A stretch of 64,000 bases of DNA from CAZLMW01 sp964560875 (GTDB lineage Bacteria; Myxococcota_A; UBA9042). Position numbers and translations under genes: made by a program. Location: contig CAZLMW010000003.1 in the NCBI GenBank assembly GCA_964560875.1, positions 45,068 through 109,067 on the forward strand, given 5' to 3'. Positions 35,160-44,169 of this stretch are shown here, one piece after another. The notes beneath the pieces were generated by a model. The model saw only the letters and a list, made by a program, of their open reading frames with translations. It was not told where the DNA came from and did no database searches. Numbering within the stretch: position 1 is the stretch's first letter; each line of letters starts with the position of its first letter.

Positions 35160-35750
35160 ATGGTGCGTGCTGGGGTCTTCGCCGCGATCGTCGTTGGTGC
35201 CGTGGTTGTGGCCGCACCGATGACGGCGTGTGCGCATGGGATCGGCGGTGGGCGGCTGCATATCGAGCTCGATGGCGACACCTTGTACGTGTTGACGACG
35301 CCTTCCGTGGCGCTCTTCTCGGGGTTTGACCGAAACAAGGATGGACGGCTCACCAAGGCGGAAGTGAGGGGCCGGCGCGACGCGATGATCGCCGATTTCC
35401 TGGGCCATCTACAGCTGCGCGACGATCGCGGACGGGCCGGCAAGATCGTGTTCAGTGACCTCAATCCGCTGCATACGCATTCCCGCAAGCGGCGGGGAAA
35501 ACACGTCCGTATGAACATTCGGCTGCGGTTTTCTGCTCCCCCCGTGTCCATTTGGTTGGCGTACGACGCGGCAAAGCGCGCGCCCCTCGGCTTGATGGCG
35601 GCAAGAAGCGAAAATGACCGCAAGCGACGCGGGCAGAAGGTGACGACCGGGAAGCTGGACCGAGACAACATCGTATTGACCCTGCTGCGACAGGACCGGC
35701 GCCCCAAGGCCGGCAAGACGCCCGACAAGCGGCGACGGAAGGCAAGATGA
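35160..35750 (+). CDS. Secreted EF-hand-containing protein
   Basis: A 196-residue exported protein. The signal peptide is AAIVVGAVVVAAPMTACAHG. An EF-hand-type calcium loop, DRNKDGRLTKAE, lies at about residue 55, with Asp/Asn ligands at positions 1, 3 and 5 and Glu at 12. The remainder is beta-rich and basic at the C-terminus (RRPKAGKTPDKRRRKAR). I do not recognise a larger family. It begins 2 nt after the sulfatase stop and overlaps the next ATG by 4 nt (ATGA), so its role is probably linked to these secreted proteins. Confidence 0.75.
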   Translation: MVRAGVFAAIVVGAVVVAAPMTACAHGIGGGRLHIELDGDTLYVLTTPSVALFSGFDRNKDGRLTKAEVRGRRDAMIADFLGHLQLRDDRGRAGKIVFSDLNPLHTHSRKRRGKHVRMNIRLRFSAPPVSIWLAYDAAKRAPLGLMAARSENDRKRRGQKVTTGKLDRDNIVLTLLRQDRRPKAGKTPDKRRRKAR

Positions 35751-37045
35751 AGCAACGTTTATGCGCGAGGCACGCCGACCATGGGCGCCCTGCGACAACC
35801 GCTTGGTTCGGTGTGCTCGTCCTGGCCTTTGCATGCGGGGCCTGCAGCGCAGAGGTGACGACGCCCGCCAATGGGACCGACGCGGGGGCTTCTTCGTCGT
35901 CCAGCGGCGGCTCATCGAGCGGGACGTCTTCGAGCGGGGCCGACGCCGGAGCATCATCTGGCGGAACATCGTCGAGCGGTGCCGACGCCGGAGCATCATC
36001 TGGCGGAACATCGTCGAGCGGCGCGGACACCGGAGCGTCATCGGGCGGCACGTCATCGGGCGGAACATCATCGGGCGGCAACGCCTTCTGCACGGACGAT
36101 TCGAAGGGCTCGGGCAAGCTGAAGACGCCGACAGGTTCGGGGGATCACACGTTCACAGCGACCTTGCTGGCGTGTTCGCTGTCGACCGCGGAAGTCGCGA
36201 CCTGCTACGGCGCCAAGCACCAGAGCAAGGAGATCGTGACGGCGACCGAGCGCAAGATGACGAGCAACGCCATTCCAGATCACGACGCCGACCTCTTCCC
36301 CAACGCGGGCAACCCCAACGCGGTCAAGGCGCAAAGCAAGAGCTACACCGTCACCATGACGCCGACCCGCAACAAGGACAGCAAGTGGGCGCAGATCATC
36401 GGGTACGCCAACAACGGCATTAAGTTCGAGCCCGAGACGGCCGAGCGCTTCAAGGACGGCCAGTGGAAATACGAGGCGCTGACCTGGAGCGGGCGGTTGA
36501 AGGCCGACACGCTCAAGAAGCCGGGCGCGTCGCTGGGGCTCGACTGCAACTTCGCGCACGTGCAGCCCAATGGCGAATACCACTACCACGGCGCCCCGAC
36601 CGGCCTGATGCCCGAAAAGCCCGCGTTTACGCACCTGGGCTGGGCCGCAGACGGCTTCCCGATCCTCGGACGCTGGGGCTATTCGAAGGCGGGCGACGAC
36701 AAGAGCGGGCTCGCCGAGATGAAGGGCAGCTATGTGCTCAAGTCCGGCACCAGGCAGGCGCTCGATAGCAACGACAGCCCGCCGCCCGGCAAGTACGACG
36801 GGACGTTCGTGCAGGACTGGGAGTACAAGGCCGGCAGCGGCGACCTCGACGAGTGCAACGGCCGACAAGAGAAGGTGACCATCGGCGGCAAGGCCTACGA
36901 GTACGCGTACTACCTCACCTGGGACTACCCGTGGATGCCGCGCTGCCTGTGGGGCGATGCCGGCATCGGGTTCAAGATGGGCCCACCCGGTGGCGGCGGT
37001 GGACCCGGCGGCGGAAAGAAGCCTCCCCCCGGCGGCGGCGGCTGA
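35747..37045 (+). CDS. YHYH-domain lipoprotein
   Basis: A 432-residue lipoprotein with lipobox near FACGAC, then a Ser/Gly linker in which a 14-residue unit (GADAGASSGGTSSS) is encoded by 2.6 copies of a 42-bp direct repeat (about 35938-36060). The main domain (about 110-420) has NAIPDHDADLFPNAGNP, LDCNFAHVQPNGEYHYHGAP, GWAADGFPILGRWGY and the CLWGDAG region, as in YHYH-domain proteins of unknown function. Histidines and acids suggest metal binding. The C-terminus is Gly/Pro-rich. ATG overlaps the EF-hand gene stop. Confidence 0.88.
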   Translation: MKQRLCARHADHGRPATTAWFGVLVLAFACGACSAEVTTPANGTDAGASSSSSGGSSSGTSSSGADAGASSGGTSSSGADAGASSGGTSSSGADTGASSGGTSSGGTSSGGNAFCTDDSKGSGKLKTPTGSGDHTFTATLLACSLSTAEVATCYGAKHQSKEIVTATERKMTSNAIPDHDADLFPNAGNPNAVKAQSKSYTVTMTPTRNKDSKWAQIIGYANNGIKFEPETAERFKDGQWKYEALTWSGRLKADTLKKPGASLGLDCNFAHVQPNGEYHYHGAPTGLMPEKPAFTHLGWAADGFPILGRWGYSKAGDDKSGLAEMKGSYVLKSGTRQALDSNDSPPPGKYDGTFVQDWEYKAGSGDLDECNGRQEKVTIGGKAYEYAYYLTWDYPWMPRCLWGDAGIGFKMGPPGGGGGPGGGKKPPPGGGG

Positions 37046-37171
37046 GCGATCGACGAGCTACGCGCTCGATGCATGGCAGGCGCGATTGGAAGTCGCTGAC
37101 TGAGCGATAGGCCGGGGCCGGGCCACCCGAACCCGAACCCGAACGCGAGCGCACACCCTCACGGGTTGCCG

Positions 37172-37436
37172 CTGGCTTGCGAACCAGGCCCGTGAGCATG
37201 GCCGCGACCTTGTCGGCCGCCGCCAGCAGCGCTTCGGATTCGACGGCAGGCAGCAGACCAGGCGCCGCGGCCAACTCCACCGCCACCGCGGCCTCGCACG
37301 CTTCGCCCCGCGCCTCGTTGAAGCGCTGCCGCTTCTCGCCTGCGTCGAGTCGGTTGGCCCCCTCGCCGATCAGCAGCGCCGGCGCCGTCAGGCGCGCTCG
37401 GGCGGGCCGGGATAGCGAACGGCAGTGCGGCAGCAC
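37172..37436 (-). pseudogene. Four-helix-bundle protein relic
   Basis: The minus-strand frame contains RARLTAPALLIGEGANRLDA, GEKRQRFNEARGEACEAAVA and LLAAADKVAAMLTGLVRK. This follows the 'four helix bundle' (23S-IVP type) family, where the core is RxxxxxxxNIAEGxxR...RfxxxARGSxxE. The N of NIAEG is missing (LIGEG). The first helix is absent, and no stop appears before the frame runs into the YHYH gene. A GTG at 37436 is the only plausible start. I treat it as a remnant; the surrounding 37046-37523 gap holds nothing else. Confidence 0.4.
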
Positions 37437-37523
37437 CCGCGGACCCTCGCGCCCCGCGAACTCCGATCGAACCCGCGATGCATGGCTGACGGGTGGTCGG
37501 TTTGCGTCGATCCGGCGTAGGCT

Positions 37524-39239
37524 GTGGCGGTGTCTGCCAGCGTCCGACCCGATCGATACTGTCCGCTCTGCGGTGCCGAGACCGATAGCCGAGTCTGTGC
37601 CGCCGACGGCACCGCCACACTGCGCCGCGGCGCGCCACCTTCCGACCCGAGCCGCATCAAGATCGGCGACGTCATCGCGGACCGCTACCGCATCGAAGGC
37701 GAGCTCGGCCGCGGTGGTTTCGGCGCCGTATTTCGCGCGCGGCACACCGGGACGGGGCAGGAAGTTGGCCTGAAAGTGCTCGTTTCGGGCGCCGACGACA
37801 CCGTCAAGCAGCGTTTCTTCCGCGAAGCTCGGATGACCGCGCAGCTGCGTCACCCCAACACGATCCGCGTGTTCGATTTCGGCCAATCTGACGACGGCAC
37901 GTTGTTCATCGCGATGGAGATGCTGCGCGGATGCACGGTCGCCGAAGAGCTCGAAAAGCGGCAGCGCGATGGGGGCGCTTTCAGCGAGCAGGAGGCGGTG
38001 GAGATTGGGATCGCCGTCGCCGATAGCCTCGACGAAGCGCACGCCGCCGGGTTGGTTCACCGGGACTTGAAGCCGCACAACCTGTTCCTGCACGAGGACA
38101 AGCGCGATGGCCGCGTCGTGAAGGTGCTGGATTTCGGCATCGCCAAGGGCCTCGGCAAGTCGCTGACAGGCGACGGAATCCTCGGCACGCCGACGTACAT
38201 GAGCCCCGAGCAGATTCGCAACCTGGACCTGGACGGGCGCAGCGACGTCTACGCGCTGGGAGTCGTGCTGTTTTACGTCGTGGCTGGGCGACCGCCGTTC
38301 GACGCCGACGAGCCCCTCGTCGTGATGATGGAACACACCACCAAGGCGCCACCACGCCTTGCCGATGTCGCCCCGGATCGAGCGTCGCGCGGGTTGAACG
38401 CCGTCGTCGCGCGATGTTTGGCCAAGTCTCCAGACGACCGTTTCCAGGACGCCACCGAGCTCGCGCGGGCGCTGCAGACGTTGAACAAGGGCGGTCGAAC
38501 CGGTCGATATGCCGCACCGAGGCGCATGAAAAGCGGCGGTGTCGTCCGGCGACCGTCTCGGCGTCACGCGCCCGTCGGCGGGGTCGGCGATGAACCCGAA
38601 GCTGATGATGACCCATTGCCCGCGACCGTGGTGGGGCCGCTGCCGACAAAGGACGATGAGCTTGCTGAGCCGGTCGAGGTCATCGCCGCGCCGCCGATCG
38701 TGTCGATGAAGCCGAATTGGCCGTTGCGGATCGCGGTTTTCCTGGCGGTATCGTCGGTGTCCGCCGCGATCGTGGTTTGGGGCGTGTTAATCGCGGGCTG
38801 GGGGGCGGACAGCGGGCGGAAAGATGACCCAACGGTGGCCGCCGCGACAGGCGATGTCGCTGCTCCGTCGACGGCTGCCTCGACGGCTGCCGGTGCGAAC
38901 TCCGCACGCGATGCGAACGATTCAGCGGATGCCGGTGCGACCGAGGCCAGTTCGGACGCAGGTTCCGGAGTGGATAGCGCGGCGGCTGCTGCCGAGGACA
39001 TTGCGGCTGCCTCCCAGGACAATGCGGCTGCTGGATCGGGCGATGCGGATGATGTTACCGGGAGCGATGCTGTCGGGGACGCGGACGTGGCGGTGGATGG
39101 CGGGGCCGCGAAGGCGCGCAAATCCAAACGTCGGCGGTCCAAGCGCGGTCGCTACCGCGGCAGGTCACGGTCGCGCCGCAAGGCCCGCAAACCTCGTCGG
39201 CGCGTGATCGACCACGCGCTCGAGGTGGAAGTGAATTGA
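37524..39239 (+). CDS. Ser/Thr protein kinase with N-terminal zinc-ribbon-like motif and C-terminal TM
   Basis: A membrane-anchored eukaryotic-type kinase. A short Cys motif CPLCGAETDSRVC (about residues 13-25) resembles a zinc ribbon. The kinase domain (about 50-325) has the glycine loop ELGRGGFGAVF, the lysine in VGLKVL, HRDLKPHNLF (about 179), DFGIAKG and TPTYMSPEQIRNLDLDGRSD. A single TM (LRIAVFLAVSSVSAAIVVWG, about 405-425) is followed by an Ala/Asp/Ser-rich then strongly basic tail (RKSKRRRSKRGR). All kinase catalytic residues are present. The start is GTG 37524 or GTG 37530. Confidence 0.9.
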   Translation: MAVSASVRPDRYCPLCGAETDSRVCAADGTATLRRGAPPSDPSRIKIGDVIADRYRIEGELGRGGFGAVFRARHTGTGQEVGLKVLVSGADDTVKQRFFREARMTAQLRHPNTIRVFDFGQSDDGTLFIAMEMLRGCTVAEELEKRQRDGGAFSEQEAVEIGIAVADSLDEAHAAGLVHRDLKPHNLFLHEDKRDGRVVKVLDFGIAKGLGKSLTGDGILGTPTYMSPEQIRNLDLDGRSDVYALGVVLFYVVAGRPPFDADEPLVVMMEHTTKAPPRLADVAPDRASRGLNAVVARCLAKSPDDRFQDATELARALQTLNKGGRTGRYAAPRRMKSGGVVRRPSRRHAPVGGVGDEPEADDDPLPATVVGPLPTKDDELAEPVEVIAAPPIVSMKPNWPLRIAVFLAVSSVSAAIVVWGVLIAGWGADSGRKDDPTVAAATGDVAAPSTAASTAAGANSARDANDSADAGATEASSDAGSGVDSAAAAAEDIAAASQDNAAAGSGDADDVTGSDAVGDADVAVDGGAAKARKSKRRRSKRGRYRGRSRSRRKARKPRRRVIDHALEVEVN

Positions 39240-39420
39240 CCGGTGCGCCGGTCATGTCGCACAGCTTCTGTTCGGCCGGCGCGCTGCCACCGCCGTCGGG
39301 ATCGATCCAGTACAGCCACGAGGGCGCGCCGGCGTAGGCGTCCAGGATCAGCTTGCAGGCGCCGGCGGGTTTGGCCGTGGTGCAGCCGGGCCACTTGTCC
39401 TTGACGACCGCGAACACCGC
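39235..39420 (-). pseudogene. Fragment resembling a fibrinogen-like domain end
   Basis: The minus-strand frame contains DKWPGCTTAKPAGACKLILD and SWLYWIDPDGGGSAPAEQKL, then CDMTGAP. 'YWIDPDGxG...CDMTG' resembles fibrinogen-related (FReD-like) modules and other Cys-rich surface domains in this phylum. The piece has no start or stop of its own and runs into the kinase gene, so it looks like a leftover of a secreted protein. Confidence 0.35.
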
Positions 39421-39463
39421 TTACCGCTTGTTCTGACACCGCTTGTTCCGACGCTCCGTCAGG

Positions 39464-40417
39464 TCAGCGGACGCGGCGCATCCAGAAGCTGCCAGGCCAC
39501 TCTGTCTGAGCGTTGTACGATTTGAGCGCCGCGGCCAGGGCGTCGGGGTGCTTGAGGTGCATCCAACTGCCGCCGAACAGCACCTCAAAGCTGTCGTTGA
39601 ACTGCAGGAATGCCTGCAGTAAGTACTGCTCGGTCCAGAAGCGCTGGTGTTGCTTGACCCACTTACGCGGGTAGTTGGCGGGCAGGAAAATATCGTGCAC
39701 GTGGACGATCACGCCATTTTGCAGGCGCGGCAGGATCTCCATGAATTCGTACTCGACATCGCTGCCAATCCGCAGCACATGGCTCGAATCGATGAACAGG
39801 ATGTCGCCGTCCGCCAACGCCTCGAACGTCGCGAGCGACACGTCTTGCACGCGCTTTTCGACGAGCTGAGAGAGCCCCTTGAGCTCCTGGCGCAGCATCG
39901 GTCGTGGGTACGGCTCGATCGCGGTGAACTCGCACGTCGGCCCACCTTCAGCGGCGTTCTTTCGGAGCGCCTCGCAGGCCAGCATCGTCGAGTAGCCCGA
40001 GCCGATCTCGATCATCCGCTTGGGCTGATGGTCGCGCAAGATGCACCACAGCAGCTCGGCATCGCCCGACCGAAACGACGGGTTGCCATAGAAGAAGCGC
40101 CACTTCTCAGCCGGTGCGTCGGTCGGCAGCGCATCGTATTCCGCCTTGAACCGCGCCGCGTAGTCCGCCAGCAGCGCCACCTGCTCATCGTCGCGCATGT
40201 TGATGCCGACCATCTCGCTGGGTCGATCCCAGATGGTGTCGGGCAGCTCGCGGGTGTCGGGGATCGGCTCGTAGAAGCTCAGCGGCGTGACGTGGTAGCC
40301 GCGCTCTTGCCACAGGCCGAAGTAGCGCTTGTCCCTCATCACGGCGGATGGGATGGCGCCGGAAACGACCCGGGCGATGCCATCGGCGACAGTTCTCTTG
40401 ATGCGTTTGACGATCAT
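39464..40417 (-). CDS. Class I SAM-dependent methyltransferase (Methyltransf_24)
   Basis: A 317-residue SAM methyltransferase. Motif I is MIEIGSGYSTMLACEAL (about residue 132), then CEFTAIEPYPRP, DVSLATFEALADGDILFIDS, VHVHDIFLP. This belongs to the Methyltransf_24 type, often found in surface-polysaccharide clusters. The substrate is unknown. ATG 40417 gives a compact N-terminus; the 40453 alternative adds 12 residues. It is 52 nt downstream of the flippase gene, same strand, which supports a role in surface glycan decoration. Confidence 0.85.
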   Translation of the reverse strand: MIVKRIKRTVADGIARVVSGAIPSAVMRDKRYFGLWQERGYHVTPLSFYEPIPDTRELPDTIWDRPSEMVGINMRDDEQVALLADYAARFKAEYDALPTDAPAEKWRFFYGNPSFRSGDAELLWCILRDHQPKRMIEIGSGYSTMLACEALRKNAAEGGPTCEFTAIEPYPRPMLRQELKGLSQLVEKRVQDVSLATFEALADGDILFIDSSHVLRIGSDVEYEFMEILPRLQNGVIVHVHDIFLPANYPRKWVKQHQRFWTEQYLLQAFLQFNDSFEVLFGGSWMHLKHPDALAAALKSYNAQTEWPGSFWMRRVR

Positions 40418-40469
40418 GGCGCGGATGCTACATGCGGCACTTGTCGCCGGCAACGGACCGCCATCGCGG

Positions 40470-41939
40470 CTATTTTAGCGCCATCATGGTGCTCCGCCCT
40501 TCCAGATAGAGGGTCGGCGTGTAGGCCAGGAACGCCAGCGGCAGGCGCACCAGAAACGGCACATTGTAGTGCTGCAGGCCGAGACACACCGCGCCCACAA
40601 ACGCCGCACCAACCGCCGGCTTGAACCAGGACTGCAGGTTGAGCGGGCCGATCTCGCGCCGGTAGGTCGGCAGCGACACGAGCCAGCCGGCCAGGTCGAC
40701 CGCGGCGATGGCGATGGCTCCCCCGAGCGCGCCGTAGATCGGGACAAGGGCAAATCCCCCGCCGATCGAGGTGATGGCCGACGCGCAGAGCACCACCAGC
40801 ATGACCCGATCCTTGCCAAACCCGAGCAGGCAATTGGAGTAGCCGCAGATCGCGAAGTTGAAAAACAGCGCCAAGCTCATGATCTGCACAAGGATCACCG
40901 CGTCCTGGTAGGCGGCGCCGTACAGCAGATCCACCACGCCTTGCGCCTCGACGAGCATCATCACCGCGCCGAAGAAGGCGGGGACCATGTGCACCTTGGC
41001 GAAGAGTTGCGCCTCCTGAGCGGCCTTTTCGGGTGACTCTTTGGCCGATCGCGCGAGCCGTGGGAAGAACGCGCCCGACAGCACCGTGGGGATCGTCGCG
41101 GCCAGCTCAACCAGCCGGAAGCCCGCCAGGTATTCGCCGAGCTCGGCGGGGCCCATGTAGCCGCGGATGATGAGGTTGTTGGTGTAGTGCAGCACGACGT
41201 GGATCGCCGACATCACGCCCAACGGCAGCGACGCCCAGAGCGCGGTGAAGACCTGCTGGCGGGTTGGCCACTGCAGGCGCTTGCCGATCGCCATGAGCAG
41301 GATGGGATAGCCCGCCGCGGTGCGCGCCGTCGCCAGCACCAGCGCAAGGATCGGCATCGCGTAGATGTCGTCGGGCTGCCGTACGAAGAGCACGAGTCCG
41401 AGCGCGTTGCCGACGCTGTAGATGACGTCGATGCCGGCGTTGACGCGGATCAGCTCCAGGCCGTTGAGCGCCCAGTTGACCGATAATCCCTGGGTGATGA
41501 GGACCAGCGACGACAGGATGACGACGTTGCGCTCGACCGGGTTTTCGAGCCAGCCGTAGGCGAAGACCGCGGTGCCGACGATGCCGAGCGTCGCCAAAAC
41601 GGTCTGGGTGCCGTTGATGATGACGACCAGCCGACCAGCCGACTCGCGCTCGCGAGCCACCTCGCGCACGCCCCACGTCATCAGCCCCGGCGACAGCAGA
41701 ATCGCTGCGTATGCCGAGATCGACAGACCAAACCCAACGATGCCGTAGCCCTCGGGGCCCAGATGCCGCGCCGCCCAGCCGAGAATCGCCACGCCGATCG
41801 CTTTGGTGAAGAGCGTGGCGCCGCTCAACGACGCGAGGTTCTTGAAGAAGACCGATTGGCTCAGCCGCTTGAGCAGCCCGGTGGGGGGCGGCTGGTCGGG
41901 TGGCGGCGGCGGTGCGTCCGGCTCGGTGGGATCGCTCAA
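40470..41939 (-). CDS. Polysaccharide flippase (MATE/MOP, Wzx-like)
   Basis: A 489-residue multi-TM transporter of the MOP flippase group, with about 12-14 hydrophobic segments. The first helix pair is FKNLASLSGATLFTKAIGVA / AARHLGPEGYGIVGFGLSIS, the conserved start of Wzx-type oligosaccharide flippases; the middle TNNLIIRGYMGPAELGEYLA and later YSNCLLGFGKDRVMLVVLC also match. A Pro-rich cytoplasmic N-terminus is present. The apparent start is a TTG 4 nt after the stop of a 35-codon ORF. Lipid-linked glycan export is a family inference. Confidence 0.87.
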   Translation of the reverse strand: MSDPTEPDAPPPPPDQPPPTGLLKRLSQSVFFKNLASLSGATLFTKAIGVAILGWAARHLGPEGYGIVGFGLSISAYAAILLSPGLMTWGVREVARERESAGRLVVIINGTQTVLATLGIVGTAVFAYGWLENPVERNVVILSSLVLITQGLSVNWALNGLELIRVNAGIDVIYSVGNALGLVLFVRQPDDIYAMPILALVLATARTAAGYPILLMAIGKRLQWPTRQQVFTALWASLPLGVMSAIHVVLHYTNNLIIRGYMGPAELGEYLAGFRLVELAATIPTVLSGAFFPRLARSAKESPEKAAQEAQLFAKVHMVPAFFGAVMMLVEAQGVVDLLYGAAYQDAVILVQIMSLALFFNFAICGYSNCLLGFGKDRVMLVVLCASAITSIGGGFALVPIYGALGGAIAIAAVDLAGWLVSLPTYRREIGPLNLQSWFKPAVGAAFVGAVCLGLQHYNVPFLVRLPLAFLAYTPTLYLEGRSTMMALK

Positions 41940-41943
41940 CGCG

Positions 41944-42051
41944 CTACCAGCCGGCCTTCTCAGCGCCGTGAAGGAGCCCCGATTTCAGGCGCGCGTTGAC
42001 CTCGTCGAAGGCGGCGGGTGCGACGTGCGACTCAAAGAGGTCGACGGACAT
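41944..42051 (-). CDS. Small 35-residue ORF upstream of the flippase
   Basis: ATG at 42051 has AGGAAG 5 nt upstream. The short peptide includes SVDLFESHVAPAAFDEVNAR, ends in HGAEKAGW, and stops 4 nt before the flippase TTG. It is hydrophilic with amphipathic helices and no known family. Tight spacing suggests translational coupling, either as a small protein or a leader. The stretch 42052-42564 otherwise shows only two 17-bp repeats and no gene. Confidence 0.4.
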   Translation of the reverse strand: MSVDLFESHVAPAAFDEVNARLKSGLLHGAEKAGW

Positions 42052-42201
42052 GGGCTCTTCCTGGCGTTCGGGCGGGTGGCGTCCGCTTCGAGCGGCGCAG
42101 TATAGACCTACGTTGCACCGGAGCAAGGCGCCGTGTTTTCGGCTACAGTTGAGCTCTTCGGACGAGTCCCCAGGGGCCTGCAACGACGATGTCGCTGCGG
42201 A

Positions 42202-42243
42202 ATAGAAATGTCCGGTCTTCTCCTCGATAGAAACGTCCGGTCT
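42202..42243. repeat. Two 17-bp direct repeats, 25-bp period
   Basis: ATAGAAA(T/C)GTCCGGTCT occurs at 42202-42218 and 42227-42243. It lies in the gene-free 42052-42564 stretch. Such spaced repeats resemble the multiple terminal repeats of some insertion sequences, but no transposase is nearby. Confidence 0.7.
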
Positions 42244-42564
42244 GTTGTTCTCCGTTCACTCATGTACCCGGTCGGGTCGGGCGGCACGTCCAACTCGGGC
42301 GCGCTGTAGGCGACTCATGGCCGGGAGCCCGCTCTTGGTCGCTTCGTCGTCTCGCATCCCTCGGCTTTCAATTCCATCGCCTTGGTGTTCTTCATCGCCT
42401 TCGGATCATGCGCCTGCCTCGCCGAATCCGAGAAGCTCATCTTCTTGCGCGCGACTCAGCCCACGACCGAGCCGATCAGGTGGCGCACGTGCGGCGTCGA
42501 GGTCCGTACACGGCCGATAGCGTGCTACCCTCCCGCCCCGCATCCGCAGCGAACCAGCGACGCC

Positions 42565-44169
42565 TTGAGATCCAGCCGCCGTTTCCGCATCGCGCTCATC
42601 GGGCTGTTCCTGGTCCTTTCGACAGTGATCCCGCAGCGCTCCAGCGGGCTCACTTCCGCCCAGGAAGCCCGCGCCAAGCAGGTTGCGAGCGACGCCATCT
42701 ATGCCTACCGCGCCCGCCGCTACAAACGAGCCGCCAAGCTGTTCATGCGCGTGTGGAAGCTGACCGACAAGTCGATGCCGCGCATGTTGCGCAACGCGGC
42801 GCGGTCGTGGGAATCGGCCGGCAAGGTGAAGCGAGCCTTGACGCTGTGGGAGCGGCTGGAGCGGCCTCTTGGTGCTTCTGACCTGACCCGCAAAGAGGCG
42901 GCCTTGATGCGCAAGGAAGCGCGGATTCATGCGCGTGATCTGCGGTTGGTGATGGGGCAGCAGCTCTTCGAACGGGCCGAGCAGCACTACTCGAAGAAGG
43001 CTTATCGTGAGGCCGGCGACGCGTTCATTCGCGCGTACCAGGCGTCGGGGCGGCAGAGCCCGAGCTACCTGCGGTTTGCGGCGCGCGCCTACGAGAAGGG
43101 GCGCCTGATCGACGAGGCCTTGATCGGCTGGCGGCACTACAAGAAGGCAGCTGGGGTCGGCGAAATCGGCCGCGAAGAGGCGCAAAAAAGGCAGGCGGCG
43201 CTCGAGGCGGAGGTGGCGTCCCTGCATCGCAATCGCGTCGCCATGCAGTACTACCAGCGGGGTCGCTTCAAGCTCGCGGCGGACGCGTTCTTGCAGGCCT
43301 ACAAACAGGCGCCTTCGCGACGGCTCTCCCAGCTGCGGATGGCGGCGTTGTCGGCTCAGCGCGGCAAACAATACGACCGGGCCCGCGGGCTCTGGCGACG
43401 TTATGGCGGGGCCAAGCAGGTGACGGCGCTGGGGCGGCAGGAGGCTGACGACAGGGTCCGCGACATCGAGATCCGCGCGCGGCAGCGGCAGGCCAAGCGG
43501 TTGATGCGCGGCAAGAAATATCGGGCAGCCGGCGACCTGTGGCTCGAGGTCTATGCGGTGAGCCTCGATAAGTCGCCGCGCTACCTGCACAAAGCCGCGC
43601 TGGCCTTCGAGAAAGCCAAGTCGTTCAAGCGCGCCCGCACGCTCTGGTTGCGCTACAGCACGTCACCGACCGTCTCCGATGACGAACAAGAGGTCGCGTT
43701 CAAGCGGGCTGAACAGCTGGATGCATCCCAGAAATCGGGCGCCGCACCCGTCGCCCAGCCGCCCTTGATGTTGGCCGTTGCCCGCCATGATCCGCGCCCG
43801 GTCGAAGGCCCGCGTCTCTGTGTGGGCTGCCTGGTGACCCTGGGGGCCGGAGCGGTGGCGACCGTCGGCGGACTCCTCGTGTGGTCCGACGCCGAAGACC
43901 GGTCGATGAAGCTGAGCGCGAAGCTCGGCGGCGATGTGGTGACCGGCATCGACAAGATGAGCGCGCAACAGGAGCAGGACGCGGTCAATACCGGCCGCAC
44001 GATGGGCGCCGTGTTGATGGGGATCGGGGCAGCGGCGCTGATCGGCGGCGTCATCGCCGAGGTGGTCGTGCAGACGGGCGGACGTGACGACGAAGACGAA
44101 GACGAAGACACAGCATGGCTGATCGCCCCCGCGGGCAACGGTATCGTGGCGCGATGGAGTTGGCGTTGA
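42565..44169 (+). CDS. TPR-like repeat protein with C-terminal TM pair
   Basis: The N-terminus has a signal/anchor (FRIALIGLFLVLSTVIPQ) after a likely TTG start at 42565. The in-frame extension to 42382 has no supporting character. About ten helix-pair repeats follow (AIYAYRARRYKRAAKLFMRV; QQLFERAEQHYSKKAYREAG; NRVAMQYYQRGRFKLAADAF; AKRLMRGKKYRAAGDLWLEV), similar to TPRs. Two hydrophobic helices sit near the C-terminus (LVTLGAGAVATVGGLLVW and GAVLMGIGAAALIGGVIAEV). This topology is common in Myxococcota TPR proteins of unknown function. Its end overlaps the next gene start by 16 nt. Confidence 0.75.
   Translation: MRSSRRFRIALIGLFLVLSTVIPQRSSGLTSAQEARAKQVASDAIYAYRARRYKRAAKLFMRVWKLTDKSMPRMLRNAARSWESAGKVKRALTLWERLERPLGASDLTRKEAALMRKEARIHARDLRLVMGQQLFERAEQHYSKKAYREAGDAFIRAYQASGRQSPSYLRFAARAYEKGRLIDEALIGWRHYKKAAGVGEIGREEAQKRQAALEAEVASLHRNRVAMQYYQRGRFKLAADAFLQAYKQAPSRRLSQLRMAALSAQRGKQYDRARGLWRRYGGAKQVTALGRQEADDRVRDIEIRARQRQAKRLMRGKKYRAAGDLWLEVYAVSLDKSPRYLHKAALAFEKAKSFKRARTLWLRYSTSPTVSDDEQEVAFKRAEQLDASQKSGAAPVAQPPLMLAVARHDPRPVEGPRLCVGCLVTLGAGAVATVGGLLVWSDAEDRSMKLSAKLGGDVVTGIDKMSAQQEQDAVNTGRTMGAVLMGIGAAALIGGVIAEVVVQTGGRDDEDEDEDTAWLIAPAGNGIVARWSWR

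Noticed and set aside
35938..36060. 42-bp direct repeats as a mobile or CRISPR feature
   Set aside because: They are in frame and encode the Ser/Gly linker of the YHYH lipoprotein.
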